NCBI RefSeq assembly: GCF_030247195.1
Contig: NC_080670.1
Coordinates: forward strand, 216,853,546-216,917,545
DNA: 64,000 nt
Direction of reading: 5' to 3'
Source: Topomyia yanbarensis
Taxonomy: Eukaryota > Arthropoda > Insecta > Diptera > Culicidae
Shown: positions 40,130 through 51,049 of the stretch, one piece after another
How positions within the stretch are numbered: position 1 is the stretch's first letter
How the letters are laid out: the number at the start of each line of letters is the position of its first letter
Made by a program: the position numbers and the translations under genes
The notes under the pieces: model-generated
Told to the model about the DNA's origin: nothing
Seen by the model: the letters and a program-made list of their open reading frames with translations, nothing else
Databases searched by the model: none

Positions 40130-43100
40130 TACAAAACGAGTGGAAAATAAAACACAGCTGGCAAGCAGGCGATTAATTTTTTACAGGAGGAATGTGTTTG
40201 GATTGATTTATTTTTCGCAGCGATTTTTTTTATAACGGTTATAAAACATTTCATAATCTTAACAACGTCTTTATTTTTTGGATTTTTTGTTTTCTTTTTT
40301 TTCTGCATGTAGCGTTCTTTCCTTTTTTCTGGTTTTGGTAATATAATAATAATAATAATCATAATAATTTATTTAATTTATTATTAAACTTGTGATTACT
40401 CTATAGTACTTCCCTTTTTCCCGCTGACGCTTTTTCCTCTGTTGCGAGTGTGTGTGTGTGTGTGAGTGTTTTTGTTCATACGCCCGTTCACTTTACATCT
40501 CCCTTCCGTCTTCGATTTTTTGCTTGTTTTTTTCTGTGTTGATTTCACTGTTATCTCTGTATAACGATATTGTTGTCTGCACTTTTTAGTCTCCGATTGG
40601 CAAATAAAAAAAACAGATTTGGTTTCGTTTTTCCCGTTTTCTTAGAACTTTTCTAACGCTAGCTTTTGTTTCCGATACCGATTCTGGTTGGCTTTGTTTT
40701 TTTCTTTCTCTCTGTTGCTTCACCAATGGTCATTCTTTGTTTCCCTTAATTCTTTTGGTTGCGATTTTCGTTATTACTAATATTTTGTTTTCTCGCAATA
40801 ATAATTGTTGCTGACTCGCGCCTGCACTTCCTGTCGGATGACTTTTCTCGATTGTTCTCATCTGCTGCCGTGCTTCGATGATCAAAGACAAGGAGAAGGA
40901 GGCTTCGTTTGTAGACGTTGCCAATGGCCGTCTACGCAATTTTCCTAACGTCTTTGGTACGGTACAGCTTGTTGTTTCTGTTGTCTATGGCATCGTTCGC
41001 TCTATTTGTTTGTTAGTTTGTATTAGTTTGTGGTAAATTTTTGGTTGCGTTTCGTAATATATTTATTGTTTGTTTGTTTTCGTGTTTAGTAGATTTCCGA
41101 TTACATGCTGAATCAATTTGGAGGGATTTGCGACGAAAAGGCCAAGTGGACCGTGTGTCTGCTGTATTGCATGAATGCATGCATGTGTGTGTGTTTTTTG
41201 TCGTGTGAAAGCATTTTGATGGTTGGATGGTTTGTGGTGTGGAGTAAGCAATTTGTATTCTTGTTTTGGTAATTTTATTGTTATGCTTGTAGGAGAGGCA
41301 CACGGCGAATTTCGGCCTACTGCTCTGTTTGTTCGCTTCGATTTCTTCTTGTGAAAAAAAATCAACGGCCTGCTAATCTAAGACTGTGTCTACACGATGT
41401 TTAAGCTCTTTAAAAAAAGAAGCTAGAAATTATTTTAGGAAAAAATGAAGGATGAAAAAATGCACTACGCTTGAATTTGGGTAGGTCACACAGGTTTTTG
41501 AAATAAAAAAATAGTTTTAAAATCTTGTTCGTGGCAACCTCATCGCTTTAAATGAACGCTTTGCGCGTACGAGCCGAAAAAGGAAACCAACAGCAGCGGG
41601 GAACAGTAGGCCAGATTTCGTTTGAATTGAGAATTTTGATTTGTTAGCTTAAGTCTACCAATTTGCAGTCGATCGATTTTGGTTTGCGTTTTTTGCGTTA
41701 AAATAAGAGGAAACTACATGGGGAGTGGTTTCGCGGCGTGATGCACTCGCTGTTTTTTTTTGTTCTAGGTCGAAGAAGAGAAAAGATTATTCTGTAGTAT
41801 ATTTTTCTTAGAGCATGAATTTGTTTGCTATTGTCCTTGTATTAATTCACAATCTGCTGCGAGACAAAATTGGGAAAACGAATAATTTTCGATGTAGTTT
41901 CAAAAAACTGTTCTGATCTAATCCTAGGAAGTTTTGGTGAAAAAACTAAATCCCTCATTAAGATTGTATTTACAGACGAAAATTTGTGAATAATAACTTC
42001 TCTCGCAGTAAGCCATGATGGGATGTTTCATCGTTTATGTGCGTGTGACAGTGTATGCGTGTGTTGCGTTGGCGTTGCTACGGAGACTGTCCCGGGAGCC
42101 TGGTGAAGGACTGAAGCGGATGGAAAAAAATGCAACCGTTTCGAAGTCCGATTTCGGTTCTCTGGTATTTTTCCGAACCTCATTCCCCCTCGCTCAAGAT
42201 GAAGAAAACGTAAGAATGTAACTCGCGCTTGCTGTTGTTGTGATGATGCAGATAGTTTTCCTCTTCATTTTTACAAACTGACGCAAATATTGTTCATATT
42301 TTTCTCTTTGGCAACCATCAACTATTTTTGATTAATTTTTTACTTCCGCTATGTGGTGTTTTACGATTTTCTTTGAAGTTACTGAAAAAAAACTTTCTCG
42401 TCTAGTTTTTTTTTATTTTGCTTCGTTTATTTTAAAAGCCTCCTTTTGTTTTCCTTTTTGAGTGGATGATTTTCCACTTTTTTCAGTATCTTTTTGTTCA
42501 TTTAGAATTGTAATATTATTGTGTTTTAACTAAATTGTCTTTAACTTATGTCACATTTAGCGGTATGACTATCTTGTTTTAAATCTTACTTTTACATTAC
42601 CTTTTTTATAAAAAATGTATGGCAGGAGCATTATTTTTCATATTTTCTTGAATCTTTCGCAACCGTCTGTAATACTTTTTTTCGATTTTTTTAAATATAT
42701 TTTATCAAAAGAAGTTTTAAATTTTTTTTCTTTGTGTTTTTGTGTTTTGTTCAGCGAATAAAAAGATTCGTTCCGTGTCTGTTTTCCACCGCAAAGTGCT
42801 TTGCAACTGTTTTGTTCGGTTTCTGTTGTTGTTTTTGTTCTGGTTCGTAGTGGATGACAGTCTGTTTGTGTCTGTATGTGTGTGTGTGTGTGAGTTCGGT
42901 TTCAATCGTGATGATGCTTTACAGATGTTTTCATGTGTGTTTGTGGCTATTGTTTTTAGTCCTTTTCTACAATTGGTTAGAGAAACAAAAGCTGTCAGGC
43001 GTGGTTTTACAATTTTAATGGTTTGTGTTCGGTTTGGTTTGGAAATATTCACATTACACAATTCGCTATGAGGACCAGTTTTTTGTTTAGGTAAGCAATT

Positions 43101-45500
43101 CTACCGGAGAGTAAGTATTATTTTGTTTTAGTGTTATTTTTTGCTCAAATCGGGAAACTAAACGAAGACAGCACTTTGATCCAGTAAGATAATAGTGATA
43201 AAACTGAAAAGAAAAACGTTATACCGAATTCTGGAGCGCAGAAGGAGCTAAAAACAAACGAAAAATATTTTTTCCCTTTCAAATACTTTACTTTGCCTTG
43301 CGATTTCACGTCACTCGTTCACTCGTTCTTTTGTTCATTAGGTTCTGGAAGAGGATTTCTTTTCTTCTTTCTGTTGTTCTAAAAAATACATAATTAACTA
43401 TCACATTATATGATTTAATAAAACCGTTTTACTATACAAATTCTCTCAAAGAGAACGATATTATCTCAGCATACTTTTCTTGTTTTATTTTCTCAAATTT
43501 TGGAAAAAGCGGGTAAAAAACTTTATACGCCTGATTTCGTGATCTTTAATTTTTCAATCAATTAATTACTTGGCTTATAAAAAAATATATCCTTTTTCTT
43601 AGTGATTCTTTGGTATTTTTTCCATCTTGTGTTAATAATTTTACATATTTGCCATTTTTTTTATTTTCCTATTCTTTTCTTTTAGCTCGAAAAGAGTTTC
43701 CTATGTACACGGTCGTTTTTTGTTGTTACCTTCTTACAAGTTAGTTTTTCTTTGTTTTTTTCTTCTCCTCTGTAATACTACAATAGCTCAGTATTGTTTG
43801 TTTTTCCTTGTTTTTTTACTTCTGTTTGTTATTTTGCTAAGTACAAAAAATAGCCCTACTGTTCACTGTTCCTAGTTAGCTTAATCCTGCACTCCTATTC
43901 GATCCGCGGGTTTACGCTGTTTCCTTTGTTGGGGAGGGGAGCGTTTTGTTTTGTTTAAATAATGCAGCGTCGAGTGAGAGTGTAATGCTTTACGAATTTG
44001 GAAAAAGTCTAATGTTAGTTAGTTTGTATTGTTTGTCATTTTGGGAGTTTTGAAAAAGGATAAGAGAACTTCCGATAGAGTATTTGTTTTTACTTGTTAA
44101 GACGTGCGAGTATTGTTCTATTTTATCCCTTCTCTTCTTCTCGTTCGTTTAGCTTGCTTGTTCGCCTTTCGCTCGCATCGAAACAGAAGAATAGTACTAC
44201 CCTCTTTCACCTAGAGTTAATTAGTATAGAATCGTGATGATTTGATCTTTGGCTGAATTACAATCCGTAGTTTAAAGCGTATGGATTTTAGTTTATAGGA
44301 AATTAAAGTTGCTGCACGCTTCATATCTCGCTATTCGTTAGAAAATGGACTAAACTTAATGCGAGCTGTTGATTATTTTTCTAACGAAACTATCCGCACT
44401 AAGCTGCTTTTTTACTCTTCGTTTTTTTTTGTTGGTTGATGTTTTGTTTTTATCGGCTTTTTATTACTGTAACTAGATGAGAGTGCATTTCTCTGCGTCG
44501 TATTTTTGTTTCTTCTGCTATAAAGTTAATTCATACGTTTTAGTCATAAGAATCATGGTTCTGGATAATTTTACTTTTAAATTTAGATATTATTTCCCCT
44601 TTTGCTTTTTACGAATTTAAATTGTTTTATTACTATTCTCGAATTGTAAAAAACAAAAACCAAAATAAAAAAGTAAGAAAATTCGATCAACTACCATTTT
44701 AGACGAGAATGATAATAGCGTTTTTCGAGCGCTTGCTGTATGTATGTGTGTGAGTGATTTTGTTTTCTTTACACTAAACAAATCTATCGTTGGAAGAATT
44801 TGAAAAGCATTTTCTATCTCGCTCTCTTCAACTCCCGCCGCTGTTCGTAGTCAGCTCGCCCGAAGATTACTAGAAAACTACCCCGGAAACAATGCCTAAC
44901 GCGAAAAAGTTGTAGTTTTAGTAAATATCTCTATCCTTTGTTTTGTTTCGTATGCTTTTCCGTTACTGATTAAAAGGGTACGATAAAATGATAAAAACTG
45001 GTTGTTGATAGAGCCAGAATTTATGACGATTTATTATGAGCTATCTAAGTTAGTTCATCTAGTAAAGTTACCTTTCTGCCTACTCGGTCAAGCAAAAATG
45101 AGTTTTTTTTCGCTTCTGTTTTCTATCGATGATAAAATGCACATGAGGGTTAGATTGTAAGATGTGAGTAGTTTTGTAGGGTTTTCTAAGGGAACTGCGA
45201 TTGTTTCCCGCCAAAGGTTCAGGGGCAAATGCTCACTTGCATTGTTTTTTTAAAATTTGATGGTTTTATTTTATAGTTTTGGAAAAAGCTATGCTTAGTC
45301 TACGAATCTGCTTTCATAGTTCGACCTCAGTTCTTGTTTGTATCGAGAGCCATTTCCGGCAGTAGCTGGTAGGTCATTTTTCTTTCTTAAATTTAGCCAG
45401 TTTGTCAGGATTGGTTCAAAATTTGTTTTGAAATTCAAAATAAAAACATGGTGGTCATCATAACTGTAGCGATGATCCAAGCTCGCAAAATAAATTTATA
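40130..45500 (-). other. T-rich stretch resembling the antisense of a long 3' UTR
   Basis: The + strand is T-rich with TTGTTTTTTTC and TTTATT words, so the minus strand is A-rich with frequent AATAAA. This composition matches 51050-55298 just below the Shaker stop and differs from the repeat-filled DNA between. It may be distal Shaker 3' UTR (spliced across or continuous with 46-51 kb) or unrelated. Short GT microsatellites occur at 40448-40464 and 42880-42892, and an AAT run at about 40342-40360. No coding frame is credible. Confidence 0.3.
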
Positions 45501-47260
45501 GAACATTTTCGACGACCGCATTCGTGCCGACAAAAATTCCCTTTATTGATTTTCTTTTCCTGATTGCGAATCGATTTTGATCAAAGTAACCTAGTTGTTT
45601 CTAATCCAAACGAGTAGGGCCGCTTTGACATTGTACATTCAACGGCAACATTTTCTTGAAACGAAAAAAACGATCGCAGTAATCGTTGACCGTAATCATA
45701 CGGAAATTTTTTTCACGTTCTGCCAAATTTTTTCGCGTTTTCATTGTGGATTTTTTAAATATTAATTAAACACTGCACTCATCCAAGGTGACAATTATCA
45801 TGCGAAATAGCGGTTTCGGGAGTCACTTTTGGTTACACTAGTCTTTGTCATTAGGGAAACAAAAAGTGACGAACGTGTAACGTACCAAAAATGTTGGCGA
45901 CTCGAACAAAAACTATCGAAAATGTTTGCTGTCGGAAATGCATACTTGACAGTCCGTAGATGACAGAAATTGACGATTGAAGCCATTTCGATATCCAAGA
46001 TGACGGCTTCCTGTGACCATAAAAGACACCTCGAAACTGCTTCAGTATGGGTGTCATTTAAAAGGACATGATCAATAGATGATCTTCCCATTATGAGCTA
46101 TAACCTGTAAAGCAAGCTTTTGCCAACAACTTTACTGAAGACACAAAATCTTCATCTTTCTTTTCTCTCTTCTACATTATTGCTGGTTGTTTGTGGGTGA
46201 TCCCTTTAAAGCCAATTCATTACTATAATCTCATTCTGACAAGTTCGGTATGTTCCGTATAAAGATTTGACTTATCAAAATGGACAACTTTCTATATTAG
46301 AACAACGGCTTTCTTGTATATTTTCTAAATTATTCCACGATTTTTTAAAAATAAATTATTTTAAATGGTGATTGATTGTTAGCGTGGAAACTGCTGAGTT
46401 TACGTTAACAGTGTTTTCGAACTACTTAGCAAAAATTGCGAGGTCTGTCATTTGCTGCTACAGTTTTCGTGATTGATCCTCCTATAAGTGAGATTTTTCA
46501 ACTATTTTTTATGCTGAAAGAAGTGAGCTAACGTCTTTGGAAAAGTTGTGGAGATTGAATTCATGATACTTTTTCTGAATACATGAAGTCTCTTTTTGTA
46601 ATGCCTAAGAAGTTATGGGTCATTATATTTGGATGACCCAATAAATATTTTTTTCAAATTTCTTTTCAATTATCATTCCTACGGATTTCATATACTCTAC
46701 GAAATTACTTCAAAATACACAATTTTTATCAACGCATATTTTTTATATCTTGAGTATTTTCAAAAATATTGGACATTTAAAAAAAAAAGTTTTTTTTGAA
46801 ATCATCTATAACTCTTCTGGAGACTGCCCTTTCAAAAGCTTTTTTTAACTTTTGTAAATTTTACCAAAACTTGCCCAATAACTTCTAAGTAGCCAGAGAT
46901 AGACCAATGATCACATCTAGAAAGATATGTATCTTGATAAGATTTTAAGGGGTCATTCACAAACAACGGTCAATAACTTCGAGTGTACTATAGAGATGTT
47001 TGGACTTCAGTAAAGATGTTCGCAAAAACAAGTTCTTTAACATTTCTGAAGACTTTATCCTATTACTATTACCTATCACTTTGAATAAAATTGTGGCAAA
47101 TATCTCACTTCAAGGGGAGTTAGTCACTCTAACTATATCATCAAAATGAAAGTCTTGGATCTTCATAAAACAACCTAGAAGACACCATTGCTGTACCTTT
47201 TACCGTTTTCGTATAAAATTTTTTTGCGCGTTTTTGGCGATAAAAACCATTGTGCACTGT
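45500..47260. other. AT-rich non-coding sequence
   Basis: I see no exon or bounded element. The section resembles old repeat-derived sequence, without a repeat partner in the window. Confidence 0.4.
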
Positions 47261-47517
47261 TGGACAGCGTCGGAGCAACGTTGGACTGGAATGATAGAAT
47301 ATGACCAATAATTAACCAATATCGAACCAAAGTTAGACCAACGTCGGATCAATATTGAACCAATTTTAGGGGAATGTAGGACCTTACGTCAATGTTTCAC
47401 TAATGTCGGTTAATAGTTATTTGGCAACAGCTCACCAGTAGAAACTTAGTGGCGGTTTTGTTTAGTGATGGGCTGTAGTGAAAACATGAATAATTCAATA
47501 TGTATACATAGTTTCTA

Positions 47518-47677
47518 GAGGGGTGGGCGTAGCGTAGTTGGTAAATCGATTGCCTAGTACGCAGTGCACCTGGGCTCGAATCCCAACGCACATTGGTTTA
47601 TAAATTTTTCATAAGGGATTTTTCTAACCCGAAGATCTTAAGATTAAAACCACTATAATCAAAATTAAAAAAACATG
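47518..47677 (+). mobile_element. tRNA-derived SINE with 11-bp target duplication
   Basis: The head GGGCGTAGCGTAGTTGG (A box) and GGGCTCGAATCCC (B box) is tRNA-like. A non-tRNA body with GATTTTTCTAACCCGAAGA follows, then an A-rich tail. CATAGTTTCTA flanks it at 47507-47517 and 47678-47688. Target duplications of this size fit LINE-mediated retrotransposition. It interrupts the minisatellite. Confidence 0.9.
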
Positions 47678-47908
47678 CATAGTTTCTACCTATCTAAAAA
47701 CACACACATACACACACACTTTTTATTCAGCATATAGAATCAATTAGTCGGACAGATAATTAAAATCGAGACTCGAAACAATCCAAAGTTGGACCAATGC
47801 TTGACCTATGTTAGGTCAATGTTGACCCTAATTTTGGACCAGTGTCGATAAAATATCGGATCACCGTTGGAGCAATGTCGGATCAAATTCTGGCCAATGT
47901 TGGACCAA

Positions 47909-47957
47909 TGTTTGATGACTGTTGGACCAATGTCATTGGTCCAACAGTCATCAAACA
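47909..47957. repeat. Perfect 24-bp palindrome within the minisatellite
   Basis: Arms 47909-47932 and 47934-47957 are exactly complementary around a single T. The arms contain two array units, so the structure reflects an inversion of array units head to head. It would extrude a hairpin readily. Confidence 0.92.
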
Positions 47958-48364
47958 ACGCATGCTTGTCGGACCAACGTCGGTCCAATGTTAGGACAAA
48001 CGTCGCACCGATAATTTTTGGCCGGAATTCGAAATAACGTTGGACTTCTGTTGGATCAATGTCGAACCAATGTCGGACTAGCTTCGGACCAACCCACACT
48101 CGACCACAGTTGGACCAATGTTGGATCAACATCTGATCAATGTTTGACCATTGTTTGACTAATATTGGATCAATATGGGATCAATATGAGACCAACATCG
48201 GACCAACGTTGGATCACAGTTGGAACAAAATCGGACTAATTCGGACCAATGTTGAAGCAATGTCGGATCAATACCTGACTAATGTTGGACCATTGTTTGA
48301 CTAATGTCGCGCCAATATCGGACCAATCCTTTTCGGCCCAACAGAAACATTGGTCTCTTTTATC

Positions 48365-49930
48365 AACGTGAATTAACGGACCCTGGATCTAGCCTTCGTC
48401 AAAGACACGGGCGTGTTCGAACTGATTAAGCCTCCGACATGTGTCCTCAAGGTAGACTCTCACCATAAACTCATTGGTTTAAGATTTGATACACGATCTG
48501 ACATTGGCAAAATTGTTGATACAAATAACGATGTCCTCAACATTGTCTTTACTTGATGTAATCTCTATGAAATCACAATGGCGAGCAGCGCAGTCAATTT
48601 GCGTTAATATACTGGATGAAATTGATTTAAATCTGACATTACCATGAAACCATATATGGGATTCTTCGCCGTAATGTCAGTAGAAAAGTAGTAGAAATTT
48701 TGGTCGACTACGCAACGTACTCCGAAAACTCACGTCTTAGGACCAACGACAACAAAACTATTTGTCGTCAAATCGAACTGCAACATGAAACATCCCGGAA
48801 CAGTACATTCGGTGAATATCTGAATGAAGTCCAATACAGCCTTCGAAAAAAAATCCCTCGGCATCTATAAACGTTCCGGGGGTATCCCTTGATGACGTGT
48901 ACAAGTTTTCTAGTTCCACCTGTTGAAAAGCATCAACAAGTCAATGCAATATTTGAGGTACTGTTATGGAACGACAGATGACTGCATCTTCCTCTACCAA
49001 CGATTAATTTTTGCTAGAATTATCATTGCACGTTCAAGCGTATTTGAAACACCAACCGGTGTACCTCAAGGAAGTCAACTAGGGCCGCTTATTTTTTTTT
49101 ATTTCAATTATAGAGGTTTTAACCTTAAGGTCATTCGCCTCTTCGGGTTAGAAAAATCTCTTAGGAAAAATTTCTAACCCTATGTGCGGGGTCGGGACTC
49201 GAACCCAGGTGCGCTGCGTACAAGGCAATCGATTTACCAATACGCTACGCCCACTCCCCTCGCTTATCTTTCTTTTACTCATCAACGATCTCTGCATCCG
49301 CATCAAGTCCGAAAAACTATTCTTAGCTGATGATTTCAAAATCTTTTGTTCAGTTGCCACAGAACTGCTGGACGGAATGCAAATCGACGTCGATTGATGT
49401 AGAGTGATAAGTTTTGGGCACTCGACAATTCCAAGGTATTGCGACTATACTCTTCAAGCCTGTGTCATTGAGGGGGCGACTTGGGAATGTTATTTCATAA
49501 AAAAAATCTCTACCGACCGCATGACGGCAACAACGGCGAAGGCTTGTGCAATTTTCTGAAATGAAACACTGTTGATCTCGCGGATTTTTATGTACGCTAT
49601 ACGTTATGTACGCTCAGTGGTTCAGAGAATTTTGAAGTATGCTGTTCAAGTGCCATAAAAGCTTTGCATGATTTATCCTAAGAAAACTGTCTCGGAATTA
49701 CCTTATCCGGCTTCCGTCGTATACTAGATTTATGTAGATATGCCTACGCTGGATTCTCGCCACACTACCAAAGACGAAATAAGTACATTCCTGCATCCCG
49801 AAGGTTGGTTTAAGGTGTTGCATGTTGGTCTACTACGTATTTCGATTGAGGAGAGTAGTCTCGATTGTGGTGACAGTTATCACGACAGCGAACACGTTGT
49901 TTGGTCATGTACCATGCATGTATTGTACAA
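48365..49930 (+). mobile_element. Jockey-type non-LTR element, broken and split by a SINE
   Basis: LDLAFVKDTGVFELIKPP at about 48384 resembles the end of the endonuclease domain. GVPQGSQLGPLIF (49060-49095) and LLLINDLCIRIKSEKLFLAD then DFKIF (from 49270) are consecutive RT motifs, with the catalytic ADD intact. They are separated only by the SINE at 49093-49260. DCGDSYHDSEHVVWSC near 49860 resembles a C-terminal Cys/His motif. Several stops and frameshifts occur elsewhere. Confidence 0.75.
49093..49260 (-). mobile_element. tRNA-derived SINE inserted in the jockey RT
   Basis: Reverse-complement orientation: poly-T (tail) at 49093, then GGTTAGAAAAATC, GGGACTCGAACCC (B box) and CTACGCCCAC (head). 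CGCTTAT flanks it at 49086-49092 and 49261-49267. Excising it with one target copy restores an uninterrupted RT frame across the junction. Confidence 0.9.
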
Positions 49931-50259
49931 GTAAGAAAGTCAGATTGCAACGCTTTGATTTTGTAGACGTGCTAAACTGATGGCCTCCAGCCCATCGAAT
50001 TAGATCCTAACTCTTCGCTTGTGAAATAGCTGAACTATTGCATTATCCCAAATCCATGGTATATGATCTGACCATCAACAGGAGATCGGGAAAGGGCCGA
50101 CAAGCAAAGGCAGCTAATCCAAAGCCGAAGACACAAATCTTCGATCAACGAGGGGAACGTACCATTTGAGCCAGACGCTGCTGATTTCTGAAACCGAAGC
50201 TGGTGGCTCTTTTCTAACAGAACCCATTGAGATACGTGATGAAAACAGTTTCGAAATCC

Positions 50260-50960
50260 TGTGTACAGAGAGCAAAGCGGAGCGCTAGCTTTAGATGTTT
50301 CAAGACACAAGTTATACAGCGAAGCAAAATCTGAAGGCAATAGAATGCTAAAGAAATCTGTACGAGAATTTACTGGCGAAATGCGATTGGGTCGTAATGA
50401 ATGCTAAAACCTACTGCAAGGCAGAGTCCTCGGATAAATTTCTGGACAACATTTTCAAACAGAACCCGAAGTACTCATCCAGAAGCGTGGCTAAAATGAT
50501 CGGAATTTCGCAATCTTGTATCCAGAAAGCAACGTCGAATGAAAAGCAAATTTAGGAAGGTTCAAGCTAAAAGGTAATTTACCGCGAGTCAAAATCTGAA
50601 TGCAAAGAAACACTCAAGGAGGCTCTACGAGAAATTTACTGTCGGAATACGATCACTTGTTGATGAAACATTATACAAGGTCGTTTTCGGACAATTTTCT
50701 GGAAAAAAAAATTATGCATTGTTTGGTCGGCACATTCCAATCAGTTCCCACGAAAAGTAGCTCGTCTGGCAAGCAATCTTTAGCCGCGGACTGCAAACTG
50801 ACGCTTTCATAATTTCTAGAACCGCGAACCAGCTAATTTATCAAACGCGTAGATTTGGTTTTGCTGACGATTGGAAGTCCCAATTTTGACAAAGGACAGA
50901 AATTTCAAACGCTATCGAAAATCAACGTTAATTTTGAACGTCTCCTGACAAACTGGCCAT
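50260..50960 (+). mobile_element. Decayed Tc1/mariner-superfamily transposase, probably two overlapping partial copies
   Basis: NPKYSSRSVAKMIGISQS (50465-50520) is a typical helix-turn-helix of these transposases. Further on, DETLYK (first catalytic Asp region) and LVWQAIFSRGLQTDAFI (50757-50810) appear in the expected order, in shifting frames. A second catalytic-like stretch, VVMNAKTYCKAE, precedes the helix-turn-helix. That indicates a tandem or nested second copy. No terminal repeats were identified. The match is by recalled motifs, not alignment. Confidence 0.5.
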
Positions 50961-51049
50961 CTAGAATATAGTGTTATCAGGAAAGAGACTCTTTTAACCC
51001 CCAAAATCGACCTTTTTTCCAATTGCTTCTTCAACCCGACCTCCGTCCT

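Larger units (their letters stand above)
47262..48350. repeat. CCAAT-rich minisatellite, 10-12 bp unit
   Basis: Variants of TTGGACCAATG and TCGGATCAATG repeat dozens of times with a 10-12 bp period at 47262-47390 and 47775-48350. The middle is interrupted by unrelated sequence and a SINE. Many units contain CCAAT, and TTGGACCAA is itself nearly self-complementary. The 108-residue minus-strand frame here is a by-product of the repeat. Confidence 0.85.

Noticed and set aside
42742..43071. Cys/Val/Phe-rich + strand frame and its Asn/Thr-rich minus-strand partner
   Set aside because: Both are by-products of GT- and T-rich low-complexity sequence in a likely antisense UTR.
47806..48132. 108-residue minus-strand repeat protein (recurrent HWSN / DIGPT words)
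   Set aside because: It only translates the 10-12 bp minisatellite; the frame breaks where the array drifts.
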